Source of the DNA: Microcoleus sp. bin38.metabat.b11b12b14.051
Lineage (GTDB): Bacteria; Cyanobacteriota; Cyanobacteriia; Cyanobacteriales; Microcoleaceae
DNA length: 64,000 nucleotides
Reading direction: 5' to 3'
NCBI RefSeq assembly: GCF_013299165.1
Contig: NZ_JAAFKD010000001.1
Coordinates: 1 to 64,000 of the forward strand
In this document: one piece after another, positions 1 through 8,647 of the stretch
Numbering within the stretch: the first letter of the stretch is position 1
How the letters are laid out: each line of letters begins with the position of its first letter
Program-made: the position numbers and the translations under genes
Notes under the pieces: model-generated
The model's database searches: none
What the model saw: only the letters and a program-made list of their open reading frames with translations
What the model was told of the DNA's origin: nothing

Positions 1-74
1 GGATAAAATCGGTACTTGAATGCCTTGAGTTTCATTTTTACAGCTTAACAGTTAAAGCGTGAAAGCACAAGTCA

Positions 75-300
75 ATTGTAAAGCCGTCCTAGAAGGACGG
101 GGTTTCCACCCACATTTTTTGATGAACTCAAAAAATACACGCATTCTCAAATTGCGAGAATAGACAAGACGGCGGTTGAAACCGCGTCTACACAAACGAA
201 GTCCGCCGGACGCCGACTGAAAAGATATAACATATTTTAACGGCTTGCTCTTCAACCCGCTCCCGTCGCGTGAGTGTCTGTATCGACGCGGTTTCAACCG
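75..300. repeat. Palindromic repeat family A, first cluster
   Basis: The first 318 bases hold no convincing gene. A short hairpin lies at 84-100 (CCGTCCT/AGGACGG arms), resembling the stems found at IS200/IS605 ends, but nothing else of such an element is visible. From about 168 to 300 there are copies of a repeat built from GACGGCGGTTGAAACCGCG, TCTACACAAACGAAGTCCG and the inverse CGACGCGGTTTCAACCGCC. The same family recurs at 1108-1634, 3546-3900 and 50524-50670. Open frames across it translate to low-complexity peptides and are not genes. Confidence 0.8.
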
Positions 301-318
301 CCCGGTCTTCTATTTCCC

Positions 319-1107
319 ATGAACTTAAAAAAAACTCGCATTCTCAATTTAATTATCGCAGCCCTCGCGACGATCGCACTACTGATCGGTTGGACTCCCG
401 CCACAGCCCAGCAGCGCGCATCTTTAACCGTATCCGCTGCTATCAGTCTCTCGCCAGCCTTAACAGAAATCAAGACTGTTTATCAAAGCAGCAATCCCAA
501 TGTTAATATTAAGTATAATTTTGGTGCTTCCGGCGCCCTAGAGCAGCAAATTCAGCAAGGAGCCCCGGTAGATGTATTTTTCAGCGCCGCGACTAAACAA
601 ATGGATGCTTTGCAGCAAGCTAATTTGCTGCTTAACGAGACGCGGCGCAACTTGCTGACAAACCGCCTGGTTTTGATTACTCCCAAAAATGGCGCAGTTT
701 TGATCGATTTTAAACAGTTGACAGATGCCAAAATCAAGAAAATTGCGATCGGCGAACCCAAAAGCGTACCCGTCGGACAATACGCCCAAGAAATGCTAAC
801 TAAACTGGGATTGTGGCCGCAACTCCAACCGAAATTAGTGTTCGGAAATAACGTCCGCCAAGTGCTGACATTTGTCGCAAGTGGAAACGTTGATGCTGGC
901 ATAGTTTATGCGACTGACGCCAAAGTATCGGACAAAGTAACCGTACAGCTAACGGCTGCGGAAAACTTGCACTCGCCCATTGTTTATCCCCTAGCAGTTA
1001 TCAAAAATAGCCGTAACCAAGCTGCCGCAAAAACCTTTGTTGACTTTTTGGCAGGCGATCGGGCTAAAATAGTATTTCTGAAATACGGATTTGGTTTAGC
1101 CCGTTAA
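319..1107 (+). CDS. modA: Molybdate ABC transporter, periplasmic molybdate-binding protein ModA
   Basis: Periplasmic receptor that captures molybdate (possibly tungstate) and passes it to the ModBC complex encoded next. The protein is 262 aa. It opens with a charged MNLKKTR start and a hydrophobic segment ending in TPATAQQ, a typical Sec signal. ModA features follow: LTVSAAISLSPAL near the mature N-terminus, FGASGALEQQI, and GAPVDVFFSA. The open frame extends 45 bases upstream to 274, but that extension is only translation of the palindromic repeat, so ATG 319 is chosen. The stop is followed at once by another repeat array, which separates the gene from modBC by about 530 bases. Confidence 0.93.
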   Translation: MNLKKTRILNLIIAALATIALLIGWTPATAQQRASLTVSAAISLSPALTEIKTVYQSSNPNVNIKYNFGASGALEQQIQQGAPVDVFFSAATKQMDALQQANLLLNETRRNLLTNRLVLITPKNGAVLIDFKQLTDAKIKKIAIGEPKSVPVGQYAQEMLTKLGLWPQLQPKLVFGNNVRQVLTFVASGNVDAGIVYATDAKVSDKVTVQLTAAENLHSPIVYPLAVIKNSRNQAAAKTFVDFLAGDRAKIVFLKYGFGLAR

Positions 1108-1634
1108 TTAGATTGAGACGGTGGTTTCAACCGCCCGGTCTGGTAAGATTAAGACGGCGGTTGAAACCGCGCCTACACAAACGAAGTCCGCCGGACGCCG
1201 ACTAAGATTGAGACGGCGGTTGAAACCGCGCCTACACAAACGAAGTCCGCCTCCGCGGACTGAATAAAATAACCTAATTTTAACGGCTTGCTCTTCAACC
1301 CACGGAGGTGGGTTTTGTCTGTGTAGACGCGGTTTCAACCGCCCGGTCTGTGAATAAAATAACCTAATTTTAACGGCTTGCTCTTCAACCCACGGAGGTG
1401 GGTTTTGTCTGTGTAGACGCGGTTTCAACCGCCCGGTCTGTGAATAAAATAACCTAATTTTAATCGCCTGTTCTTCAACCCACGGAGGTGGGTTTTGTCT
1501 GTATAGACGCGGTTTCAACCGCCCGGTCTGCTGAATAAAATAACATAATTTTAATCGCCTGTTCTTCAACCCACGGAGGTGGGTTTTGTTTGTGTAGACG
1601 CGGTTTCAACCGCCCGATCTTCTTAATCCCAAAT
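1108..1634. repeat. Family A repeat array with four 90-bp tandem units between modA and modBC
   Basis: Two single copies (about 1115-1260) are followed by four near-identical units of about 90 bp beginning at 1261, 1351, 1441 and 1532. Each unit carries an AT-rich lead (TGAATAAAATAACCTAATTT), a small palindrome (AACCCACGGAGGTGGGTT) and the family A core GACGCGGTTTCAACCGCC. No gene is supported; the long minus-strand frame here is a translation of the repeat. Confidence 0.88.
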
Positions 1635-3545
1635 ATGGAATTTGACTTATCTCCATTGTGGATATCCCTAAAAGCATCAGCCATCGCCACCTGCTTTACC
1701 TTCTTTCTCGGAATCGCCGCCGCCCGATGGATGCTTTCAACTCGCATCCGAGGTAAAGCCTTGATTGAAGGCATTTTCATCTCTCCCTTAGTTTTGCCGC
1801 CCACAGTAGTCGGATTCTTGCTGCTGCTGCTGTTTGGCAGAAATGGCGCGATCGGTCAATTGTTGCTAAAATTTGACTTAACCATCATCTTCACTTGGCA
1901 AGCCGCTGTAATTACAGCCACAGTCGTATCATTTCCCCTGATGTACAAAACTGCTTTGGGAGCTTTTGAGCAAATTGATGCCAATCTGATCAACGCAGCC
2001 CGCACTTTAGGCGCTTCGGAATGGACAGTTTTTTTGCGGATTATGTTACCGCTAGCGTGGCCGGGAATTTTAGCAGGAACTATTCTCGCATTTGCACGCG
2101 CTTTGGGTGAATTCGGCGCGACGTTGATGTTAGCTGGAAATATTCCCGGAGAAACTCAAACTATCCCGATGGCAATTTATTTTGCTGTGGAAGCTGGGGA
2201 TATGAGGCAAGCTGCTATTTGGGTTTTGATTATTCTCAGTCTGGCTTTGAGTGTGTTAACTGCGGTTAATTATTGGACTGATTTACAAAGGCGATCGCCC
2301 AAACCGAATCCCAACTATAGCAATCCCAATTCAGCCACAAACCTGGTTCGGGGTGATCGCCGGGACGGGCAAGATGCCCATCCCACAAATTATGTAGGAT
2401 TGCCCTATAAGCTGCAATCTAATCTCGTTACTGCTGCTCGTTATAATACCACAAAACTGCCACAAGAGCAATCACACAGTGGACTTTTTGCAAACATCTT
2501 TAAACCTCTTTCTGGCTTTACCTTAAATGTCGGCTTCGATATCGGGCAGGAAGTTCTGGGAATTTTGGGTGCGTCGGGTTCTGGTAAGAGTATGACTCTG
2601 CGCTGCATCGCTGGTTTGGAAACTCCAACTAGCGGTAAGATTGCTGTCAACGGTAAGGTTTTATTTGACTCAGCAGAGGGCATTAATTTACCGTCTAAAG
2701 ACCGTCGCATCGGTTTTTTGTTTCAAAACTATGCTTTGTTTCCGCACTTGACTGTGGCTGAGAATATTGCTTTTGGGTTGCAGCATTTATCGGCAAGCGA
2801 GCAACAACTTCGAGTCAAAGAACAATTGATTTCGGTGCAAATGTCGGGACTCGAAAGCCGCTATCCTCACGAACTTTCGGGAGGCCAGCAGCAGCGGGTG
2901 GCTTTGGCGAGGGCTATAGTGAACTCGCCGGATTTGCTGCTGTTAGATGAACCTTTTTCGGCTTTGGATACGCACTTGCGGAGTCAACTGGAACGGGAGT
3001 TAATGCAGACTCTGGCTAATTATCGGGGCATTACTTTGTTTGTGAGCCACAATTTAGAGGAGGTTTACCGGGTGTGCGAGAATCTGTTGGTTTTGGCTGA
3101 CGGAAGTGCGATCGCCTTTGATACAAAAGAGCACATTTTCGATCGCCCGCGCAACTTCACCGTCGCCCAGTTGACGGGCTGTAAGAACTTCTGCGCTGCT
3201 AAACAGGTTGCTGAAACCATCGTCGAGGCGATCGACTGGGGTTGCACTTTGACTGTTGTCGAACCAATTCCCAAATCCTTAGTTTTCGTGGGAATTCGAG
3301 CTCATCAAGTCAGTTTTGTTAGCGGGTGCGATCGCGAAAATACATTTGCTTGTTGGATCGCCTCAACCGTGGAAACTCCCCACCGGGTGACATTATATCT
3401 CAAGTTGCACTCACCTCCCCACGATTCCCAAGATTATCACTTGCAAGCTGAAGTTTTCAAGGAAAAGTGGCGCGCGATTAAAGACAATCCTTTTCCCTGG
3501 TATGTTCATTTGGAGCCAATTAGGTTAATATTAATGGAAGCATGA
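1635..3545 (+). CDS. modBC: Fused molybdate ABC transporter permease and ATPase ModBC
   Basis: A single 636-aa chain joins the inner-membrane permease ModB to the ATPase ModC, an arrangement known in cyanobacteria. Residues 1-225 are hydrophobic with the permease EAA-type loop (ALGAFEQIDANLINAARTLG). The ATPase half has Walker A GASGSGKS at 312-319, signature LSGGQ at 414-418 and Walker B LLLLDEP with Asp438. The last 120 residues look like the regulatory TOBE/MOP region. ATG 1635 is chosen because the 15 codons upstream are translated repeat. The linker between halves carries an in-frame fragment of another repeat family (2361-2390). It works with modA upstream, with a large repeat array between them. 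Confidence 0.92.
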   Translation: MEFDLSPLWISLKASAIATCFTFFLGIAAARWMLSTRIRGKALIEGIFISPLVLPPTVVGFLLLLLFGRNGAIGQLLLKFDLTIIFTWQAAVITATVVSFPLMYKTALGAFEQIDANLINAARTLGASEWTVFLRIMLPLAWPGILAGTILAFARALGEFGATLMLAGNIPGETQTIPMAIYFAVEAGDMRQAAIWVLIILSLALSVLTAVNYWTDLQRRSPKPNPNYSNPNSATNLVRGDRRDGQDAHPTNYVGLPYKLQSNLVTAARYNTTKLPQEQSHSGLFANIFKPLSGFTLNVGFDIGQEVLGILGASGSGKSMTLRCIAGLETPTSGKIAVNGKVLFDSAEGINLPSKDRRIGFLFQNYALFPHLTVAENIAFGLQHLSASEQQLRVKEQLISVQMSGLESRYPHELSGGQQQRVALARAIVNSPDLLLLDEPFSALDTHLRSQLERELMQTLANYRGITLFVSHNLEEVYRVCENLLVLADGSAIAFDTKEHIFDRPRNFTVAQLTGCKNFCAAKQVAETIVEAIDWGCTLTVVEPIPKSLVFVGIRAHQVSFVSGCDRENTFACWIASTVETPHRVTLYLKLHSPPHDSQDYHLQAEVFKEKWRAIKDNPFPWYVHLEPIRLILMEA

Positions 3546-3900
3546 GTTAACAAGATCGGACAGATCAGACGGCGGTTGAAACCGCGTCTACACAAACGAA
3601 GTCCGCCGGACGCCGACTCAATCAAGAAGTAATTGCAACCGCCGGGTATTCTTCAACCCGCGGAGGCGGGTTTTGTTTATATCGACGCGGTTTCAACCGC
3701 CGGGTATTCTTCAACCCGCGGAGGCGGGTTTTGTCTGTATCGACGCGGTTTCAACCGCCCGGTCTTCTTCAACCCGCGGAGGCGGGTTTTGTCTGTATCG
3801 ACGCGGTTTCAACCGCCGTGTTTTATTCAACCCGCGAAGGCGCGTGAGTGTCTGTATCGACGCGGTTTCAACCGCCGTGTTTTATTCAACCAGCCAATTT
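3546..3900. repeat. Family A repeat array, 58-bp tandem form
   Basis: After the modBC stop there is one GACGGCGGTTGAAACCGCG copy, then tandem units of 56-58 bp beginning near 3646, 3704, 3762, 3818 and 3874. Each unit pairs a CAACCCGCGGAGGCGGGTT palindrome with CGACGCGGTTTCAACCGCC. The spacing differs from the 90-bp units upstream of modBC because the AT-rich lead is missing. No gene is supported in this stretch. Confidence 0.85.
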
Positions 3901-3922
3901 CATCTACACCAAACATTAAACC

Positions 3923-4321
3923 ATGACAGACAAAGTTAAGAAAACCGACGCCGAATGGCAACAGCAACTCACGCCAGAACAATTCAAAGTCACCAGAAAA
4001 AAGGGAACAGAAAGAGCTTTTAGCGGCGAATATCACGACAACAAAAAGCCCGGAACTTATAAGTGTATTTGCTGCGGCACCGAACTATTTACATCAGAAA
4101 CAAAATACGATTCCGGTACCGGTTGGCCGAGTTTCTACGCTCCGGTAAAAGAAGAAAATGTCAGAAATGAAGCCGATAACGCCTTATTCATGCGCCGCAC
4201 TGAGGTACTGTGTGCTGTCTGCGACTCTCATCTGGGCCACGTATTTAACGACGGGCCCAGGCCAACCGGTCAGCGTTACTGCATGAATTCTGCTGCGCTT
4301 GATTTCGTTCCCAAGGAATAA
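3923..4321 (+). CDS. msrB: Peptide-methionine (R)-S-oxide reductase MsrB
   Basis: Repairs the R epimer of methionine sulfoxide in oxidised proteins, using thioredoxin as reductant. It is 132 aa, normal length for the single-domain enzyme, with no signal peptide, so cytosolic. Two zinc-binding CxxC pairs are visible (Cys48/Cys51 and Cys97/Cys100). The catalytic Cys120 lies in RYCMNSAAL, and the core motif GTGWPSF is intact. The start at ATG 3923 directly follows the repeat array and matches usual N-terminal lengths. It reads in the same direction as modBC but is separated from it by repeats, so co-transcription is uncertain. Confidence 0.95.
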   Translation: MTDKVKKTDAEWQQQLTPEQFKVTRKKGTERAFSGEYHDNKKPGTYKCICCGTELFTSETKYDSGTGWPSFYAPVKEENVRNEADNALFMRRTEVLCAVCDSHLGHVFNDGPRPTGQRYCMNSAALDFVPKE

Positions 4322-4453
4322 ATTCGGCAAACACTTCGGCGCAAAGTTTTCTGGAACAAGCTCAAAAGCCTGTTCCAGGCAATTGATGTTCAAAATGCAC
4401 CCATGCTGCTATCTTATGGTGGAGGCAAACAGAAGTAAAAAAATAGTGGCGGC

Positions 4454-5182
4454 ATGGGGATGGTTTATCAGCGGGTTTTGCTGAAGCTCAGCGGTGAAGC
4501 GCTGATGGGGGGCTTGGGCTACGGTATCGATCCGGTAGTCGTTGGGTCGATCGCCCAGGAAGTCGCCAAAGTAGTGTCCGAAGGCATTCAAATCGCGATC
4601 GTTGTCGGCGGCGGCAACATTTTTCGTGGCGTGAAAGCTGCTTCGGCTGGGATGGATCGGGCAACAGCCGACTATGTGGGCATGATTGCTACGGTGATGA
4701 ATGCTATCACTTTGCAGGATGCACTAGAACAAGCAGGAGTGCCAACGAGGGTGCAATCGGCGATCGCCATGCAAGAAGTAGCTGAACCCTACATTCGGCG
4801 GCGCGCCATTCGTCACCTTGAAAAAAAACGAGTAGTGATTTTTGGTGCCGGTTCTGGCAATCCTTTTTTTACTACTGATACTACAGCCGCTTTGCGAGCT
4901 GCGGAAATTGATGCAGAGGTGATTTTTAAAGCTACTAAGGTAGATGGGGTGTACGATTCTGACCCCCACGTCAACCCCAACGCGCGCAGGTATCAAACCC
5001 TCACCTACGCCCACGTCTTGAACCAAGACTTGCGGGTGATGGACAGTACCGCGATCGCCCTGTGCAAAGAAAATAATATTCCTATTATGGTATTTGACCT
5101 CTCGGTATCGGGCAACATCTACCGAGCCGTAATGGGAGAATCTATTGGAACTCTTGTCGGAGGATTTTGTGAAGTTAGCTGA
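4454..5182 (+). CDS. pyrH: UMP kinase PyrH
   Basis: Phosphorylates UMP to UDP in pyrimidine nucleotide synthesis, acting as a cytosolic hexamer. The 242-aa length is typical. The N-terminal nucleotide-binding stretch [12 protein letters not shown], the glycine-rich [11 protein letters not shown], the [13 protein letters not shown] segment and the [12 protein letters not shown] region identify the bacterial amino-acid-kinase-fold enzyme. An alternative ATG six bases downstream (4460) is equally possible. Its 3' end overlaps frr by 14 bases, the usual bacterial pyrH-frr pairing and a sign of translational coupling. Confidence 0.95.
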   Translation: MGMVYQRVLLKLSGEALMGGLGYGIDPVVVGSIAQEVAKVVSEGIQIAIVVGGGNIFRGVKAASAGMDRATADYVGMIATVMNAITLQDALEQAGVPTRVQSAIAMQEVAEPYIRRRAIRHLEKKRVVIFGAGSGNPFFTTDTTAALRAAEIDAEVIFKATKVDGVYDSDPHVNPNARRYQTLTYAHVLNQDLRVMDSTAIALCKENNIPIMVFDLSVSGNIYRAVMGESIGTLVGGFCEVS

Positions 5183-5717
5183 AGCTGAAGATCATATGCA
5201 AAAGGCAGTTGAGGCTACTCAACGGTCTTTTAATACTATCAGGACGGGACGGGCCAACGCCTCCCTCCTCGATCGAGTCATGGTAGATTATTACGGAGCT
5301 CCAACTCCGATCAAATCCCTTGCCAATATCGGCACCCCGGATGCGACAACGATCAACATTCAACCGTTCGATCGCACAGCGCTTACCTCAATCGAAAAAG
5401 CAATTTCCCTGTCCGATGTAGGCCTCGTACCTAACAACGACGGTTCAGTTATTCGCTTGAACATTCCACCGCTTACCAGCGAAAGACGCCAAGAATTTGT
5501 CAAAATGGCCGCGAAGTTTGCCGAAGAAGGTAAAATCGCAATTCGCAATATCCGTCGCGATGCCGTTGACTCGATTCGCAAGCAAGAAAAAAGCAGCGAT
5601 ATCTCTAAAGATGAATCGCGAGACTTGCAAGATAAAATTCAAAAACTGACGGACAAGTACATTGCCAAAATAGAAGATGTTCTGGCATCGAAAGAGAAAG
5701 ATATCACGACAGTATAA
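5169..5717 (+). CDS. frr: Ribosome recycling factor
   Basis: Splits post-termination ribosomes together with EF-G. An ATG at 5145 would give 190 aa with an odd leader. GTG 5169 lies 5 bases after a strong GGAGG (5159-5163) and yields 182 aa beginning at [17 protein letters not shown], the normal start of the family, so GTG is preferred. Signature segments include [15 protein letters not shown] and a helical C-terminus rich in Lys/Asp. It overlaps pyrH by 14 bases with the ribosome-binding site inside pyrH. A repeat array begins right after the stop. Confidence 0.95.
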   Translation: MKLAEAEDHMQKAVEATQRSFNTIRTGRANASLLDRVMVDYYGAPTPIKSLANIGTPDATTINIQPFDRTALTSIEKAISLSDVGLVPNNDGSVIRLNIPPLTSERRQEFVKMAAKFAEEGKIAIRNIRRDAVDSIRKQEKSSDISKDESRDLQDKIQKLTDKYIAKIEDVLASKEKDITTV

Positions 5718-6423
5718 AAGTCATTGGTCATCTCGCCCGAAGAGCGAAGTCGAAGGGTGGTCATTAGTCATCTTGCCCGAAGAGCGAAGTCGAAGGGTGG
5801 TCATTGGTCATTAGTCATCTCGCCCGAAGAGCGAAGCCGAAGGGTGGTCATTAGTCATTAGTCATTGGTCATCTCGCCCGAAGAGCGAAGCCGAAGGGTG
5901 GTCATTGGTCATTAGTCATCTCGCCCGAAGAGCGAAGTCGAAGGGTGGTCATTGGTCATTAGTCATTTTAGACGCTCGCGAAGTCGAAGGCTGGTCATTG
6001 GTCATCTCGCCCTGAGCGAAGTCGAAGGGTGGTCATTGGTCATTAGTGTGATCTCGCAAGTGCGATCGAACAGCCCTCATTAGTCAGCTTGTTCTCCGAG
6101 CGACTTGCGAGCCCGCTCTCGTCGATGAGAGCCAGAAGGGTAGTCAGCAGTCATTAGTTGCCAACTCACAAATCAGGAACAATGACTAATAACGGTTGGA
6201 CATCAACAGTCGTTGACGCACGATAGTCTTAAGAAACCAAGTTTCTGTGACAATCTTGCTGCCACGACTGTTGATATTATTAAGCAAGAAACGGGCTTCA
6301 TTTGTCCAAGAAAGTTAAACTAAGGACAAATGACAAATGACCACCCTTCGACTTCGCTCTTCGGGCAAGATGACCAATGACCACCCTTCGACTTCGCTCT
6401 TCGGGCGAGATGACCAATGACAA
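5718..6423. repeat. GTCATTA-type short tandem repeats with CGAAGAGCGAAG cassettes, direct then inverted
   Basis: The 700 bases between frr and the next gene have no gene. From 5718 to about 6040 runs an irregular array alternating GGTCATTAGTCATT heptamers with the cassette CTCGCCCGAAGAGCGAAG plus TCGAAGGGTGG, at least six times. The reverse-complement form (CCACCCTTCGACTTCGCTC, ATGACCAATGAC) runs from about 6338 to 6423, up to the start codon of the next gene. The middle (about 6050-6320) carries degenerate copies and a CAACAGTCGTTG/CACGACTGTTG inverted pair. Confidence 0.85.
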
Positions 6424-7527
6424 ATGACAAAAATATTTGATTGCATTATTGTCGGTGCAGGCCCAGCCGGCAGCACAGCAGCTTATCATCTGGCTCTGCT
6501 GGGACGTTCTGTTGTGGTACTGGAAAAAGCGTCTTTACCCCGCAATAAACCTTGCGGTGGTGGCGTGTCTCCGGCGATCGCCCAATGGCTGGATTTTGAC
6601 CTGACACCAGCTATTTCTCTGAAATCTAACAAAGTTAGCTACACCTGGAAAATGGGCGATCCGACACAAAGTCAGGTAAGTTCGCCAATGTGGATGGTAC
6701 AGCGAGATATATTTGACGATTTTTTAATTAAACAAGCTCAAAAAACTGGTGCGGAACTTAGAGACTCAACAGAAGTTAAAGGTATTGAGTTTAAAAATTT
6801 TATTTGGGAAGTTAAAACTAACTCAGAACCCGTTTACGGCCGCTATTTGATTGCTGCTGACGGTGCCGGCGGGCCGATGACTAAGTGGTTGGGATTCAAA
6901 GAACCAAAGCTCTGTATCAGCGCCAGTTTAGAAACTCGCTCGATTAAGGGCGATTCGCTCAATTTCGATTTTGGCACTATTAAAAAAGGTTTTATCTGGT
7001 GTTTTCCCAAGGCTGACGGCTACTCTTTTAGTATTGCTGCGATGCGCGGCGACAAGCCAAAAAATCTGAAGAAAATTTTAACCGACTATGCCACTAAGTG
7101 CGGTGCTGATGTTAGTGTCAGCAACGTGCGGGAACACCCGCTTTCTCTGTGGAATGGCGATCGCCAATTGCACTCTCAAAATGCGCTGCTTGTTGGAGAA
7201 GCCGCTAGTCTCGCCGATCCCCTCACCGGTGAGGGGATTCGACCAGCCATATTTAGCGGATTTAAGGCCGCTGGGGCGATCGATCGCTCTCTCTCAGGTG
7301 CAGCCGACGCCCTAGAGCAGTACACTCAGGCGATCGCCGCCGAATGGGGAACTGATATGGTTTGGGCCGCTCGCTTGGCTGGGCCCTTCTATCAGTTTAC
7401 TGGCTCTGCTTACAGAGCAGGCGTCAAGTCACAGAGCGCTACTCAGTTGATGGGCAAGATTTTGTGCGGGGAATTGCGTTATGCCGATATTGCTAACCGC
7501 GCTCTTAAAAAGCTGATGCCGTTTTAG
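6424..7527 (+). CDS. FAD-dependent oxidoreductase, geranylgeranyl reductase family
   Basis: A 367-aa flavoprotein with an N-terminal dinucleotide-binding fold (IIVGAGPAGSTAAYHLA, residues about 8-24). Next come the family motif PRNKPCGGGVS and a C-terminal FAD segment NALLVGEAASLADPLTGEGIRPA (second GD-like motif). These match the geranylgeranyl reductase/digeranylgeranylglycerophospholipid reductase group. The chain is shorter than cyanobacterial ChlP and its N-terminus differs, so it is probably a paralogue with another isoprenoid-like or unknown substrate. ATG 6424 falls in the inverted repeat array, which ends within the first codons. Confidence 0.85.
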   Translation: MTKIFDCIIVGAGPAGSTAAYHLALLGRSVVVLEKASLPRNKPCGGGVSPAIAQWLDFDLTPAISLKSNKVSYTWKMGDPTQSQVSSPMWMVQRDIFDDFLIKQAQKTGAELRDSTEVKGIEFKNFIWEVKTNSEPVYGRYLIAADGAGGPMTKWLGFKEPKLCISASLETRSIKGDSLNFDFGTIKKGFIWCFPKADGYSFSIAAMRGDKPKNLKKILTDYATKCGADVSVSNVREHPLSLWNGDRQLHSQNALLVGEAASLADPLTGEGIRPAIFSGFKAAGAIDRSLSGAADALEQYTQAIAAEWGTDMVWAARLAGPFYQFTGSAYRAGVKSQSATQLMGKILCGELRYADIANRALKKLMPF

Positions 7528-7644
7528 AAGTCCGAAGGCCTCAAACACTTCGCTCGGGTTCAAGAGCAGCCAGAAGGAACAGGAAGAGGTTCGAGGAAAT
7601 AAAAAATATTTTTAAATCCCTACTACTTACGCACTCCTTTGTCA

Positions 7645-7708
7645 GAAACCGGGTTTTTTACGAAAATCCTGCGTTTTTACCCGCAGATTCGGTAAAAAAC
7701 CCGGTTTC
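7645..7708. repeat. Long inverted repeat (hairpin)
   Basis: Arms GAAACCGGGTTTTTTAC (7645-7661) and its exact reverse complement (7692-7708) enclose about 30 bases that contain a smaller CTGCG/CGCAG stem. It sits about 120 bases after the oxidoreductase stop. It could work as a transcription end, but no clean U-run follows, and it more likely is one of the dispersed palindromes of this genome. The rest of 7528-7833 shows no gene. Confidence 0.8.
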
Positions 7709-7833
7709 TTTAATCTTGATGCGTCCAGGACTGAACCCAATAAAGTCAGGTGTGCCACAAACACTATACATTATAGAGGTTAGGCATAAATCCTGTACAA
7801 TTTTAAATCTCATATCTCATATCTAAAATAATT

Positions 7834-8304
7834 ATGGTAATTTATTTTTATAAAGTAGAGGAGCCTTACGGCTGCTTTTCCAATTTTTCACCACACCAAA
7901 TTTGTCTGCACGGGCAAGATTGGTTAACGGTGGAACATTACTATCAAGCCCAAAAATTTGTCGGTAGCGTCGATCGCAGATTAGTGGCGGCGATTCGAGC
8001 CGTAGCAACTCCTCAGGAAGCCGCCGAATTAGGTCGCGATCCGAACCACCGGATGCGCGATGATTGGGAAGCTGTGAAAATTCCGATTATGCGTCAAGCC
8101 GTTTTAACTAAGTTTCTTGCTCATTCAGACATTCAAGCTATTCTCCTCGCCACAGGGGATCGAGTGATTGTGGAGGATTCGCCAAAGGATTACTACTGGG
8201 GCTGTGGCTGCGACGGCAGCGGTCAAAATCATTTGGGTAAAATTCTGATGAGCGTGCGGAGCGAAATTTCTCAGCGCCGGGCGGTCGATCAAAACTCACC
8301 TTAA
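7834..8304 (+). CDS. NADAR family protein (YbiA-like)
   Basis: A 156-aa protein with the hallmarks of the NADAR/YbiA (DUF1768) family: PYGCFSNFSPH near the N-terminus, LTVEHYYQAQKF, MRDDWEAVKIPIM and a C-terminal DYYWGCGCDGSGQNHLGKILM. Known members are N-glycosidases that hydrolyse damaged riboflavin-pathway intermediates; others act on ADP-ribosylated substrates. No partner gene for either role is next to it. Full length, no signal peptide, so cytosolic. The family call is firm; the substrate is not known from sequence. Confidence 0.9.
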   Translation: MVIYFYKVEEPYGCFSNFSPHQICLHGQDWLTVEHYYQAQKFVGSVDRRLVAAIRAVATPQEAAELGRDPNHRMRDDWEAVKIPIMRQAVLTKFLAHSDIQAILLATGDRVIVEDSPKDYYWGCGCDGSGQNHLGKILMSVRSEISQRRAVDQNSP

Positions 8305-8647
8305 TTATTTTCTATGAAGTTATATAAATAAATGTCAAGATAAGTTGACAATAAATAATTCTGCTTTTAATAATTTAAGATTGCGAGAAAATTATAAGAG
8401 GATTAAAATAATAATTATCATTTGGTTGAGTAGCTCAGTCTGTTAAAGGCAAGGAATACACCTTACCATCGCCGATTTTTGTTTTTTGGGGTGCTAAAGG
8501 CGAGACACCCTCGTCTCTAACGAGTGAACAACTATTAAAAGTACAGTTCGGTTGCATCTATAACTCAGGCTGATGTAGTGCGCGTCCGCTCGATCGAGCA
8601 GTAGGTAAAAAATTCTTATTATCACTCATAATTGCCAAAGGAGATTT
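8305..8647. other. Intergenic region before the phytochrome-like kinase
   Basis: An AT-rich first half is followed from about 8424 by a stretch with tRNA-like letters (TAGCTCAGTCTGTTA) that does not fold as a tRNA. A possible stem GGCGAGAC/CTCGTCTC lies near 8499-8516. A strong ribosome-binding site, AAAGGAG, lies at 8637-8643 just before ATG 8648. No gene or recognised riboswitch was seen. The promoter of the kinase gene is presumably here. Confidence 0.5.

Noticed and set aside
84-100. IS200/IS605 right end at the window start
   Set aside because: Only one short hairpin is visible, with no tnpA or tnpB sequence, so a mobile element cannot be claimed.
1108-1804. Minus-strand frames over the family A repeat array
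   Set aside because: They encode repeated NPPPWVEEQA-type peptides arising from the 90-bp units.
5718-6423. CRISPR-like array
   Set aside because: Units are contiguous short tandem repeats without unique spacers of constant length, and no cas genes are present.
8424-8500. tRNA-like letters (TAGCTCAGTCTGTTA) upstream of the photoreceptor kinase
   Set aside because: No acceptor stem, anticodon stem or T arm could be paired; at best a decayed fragment.
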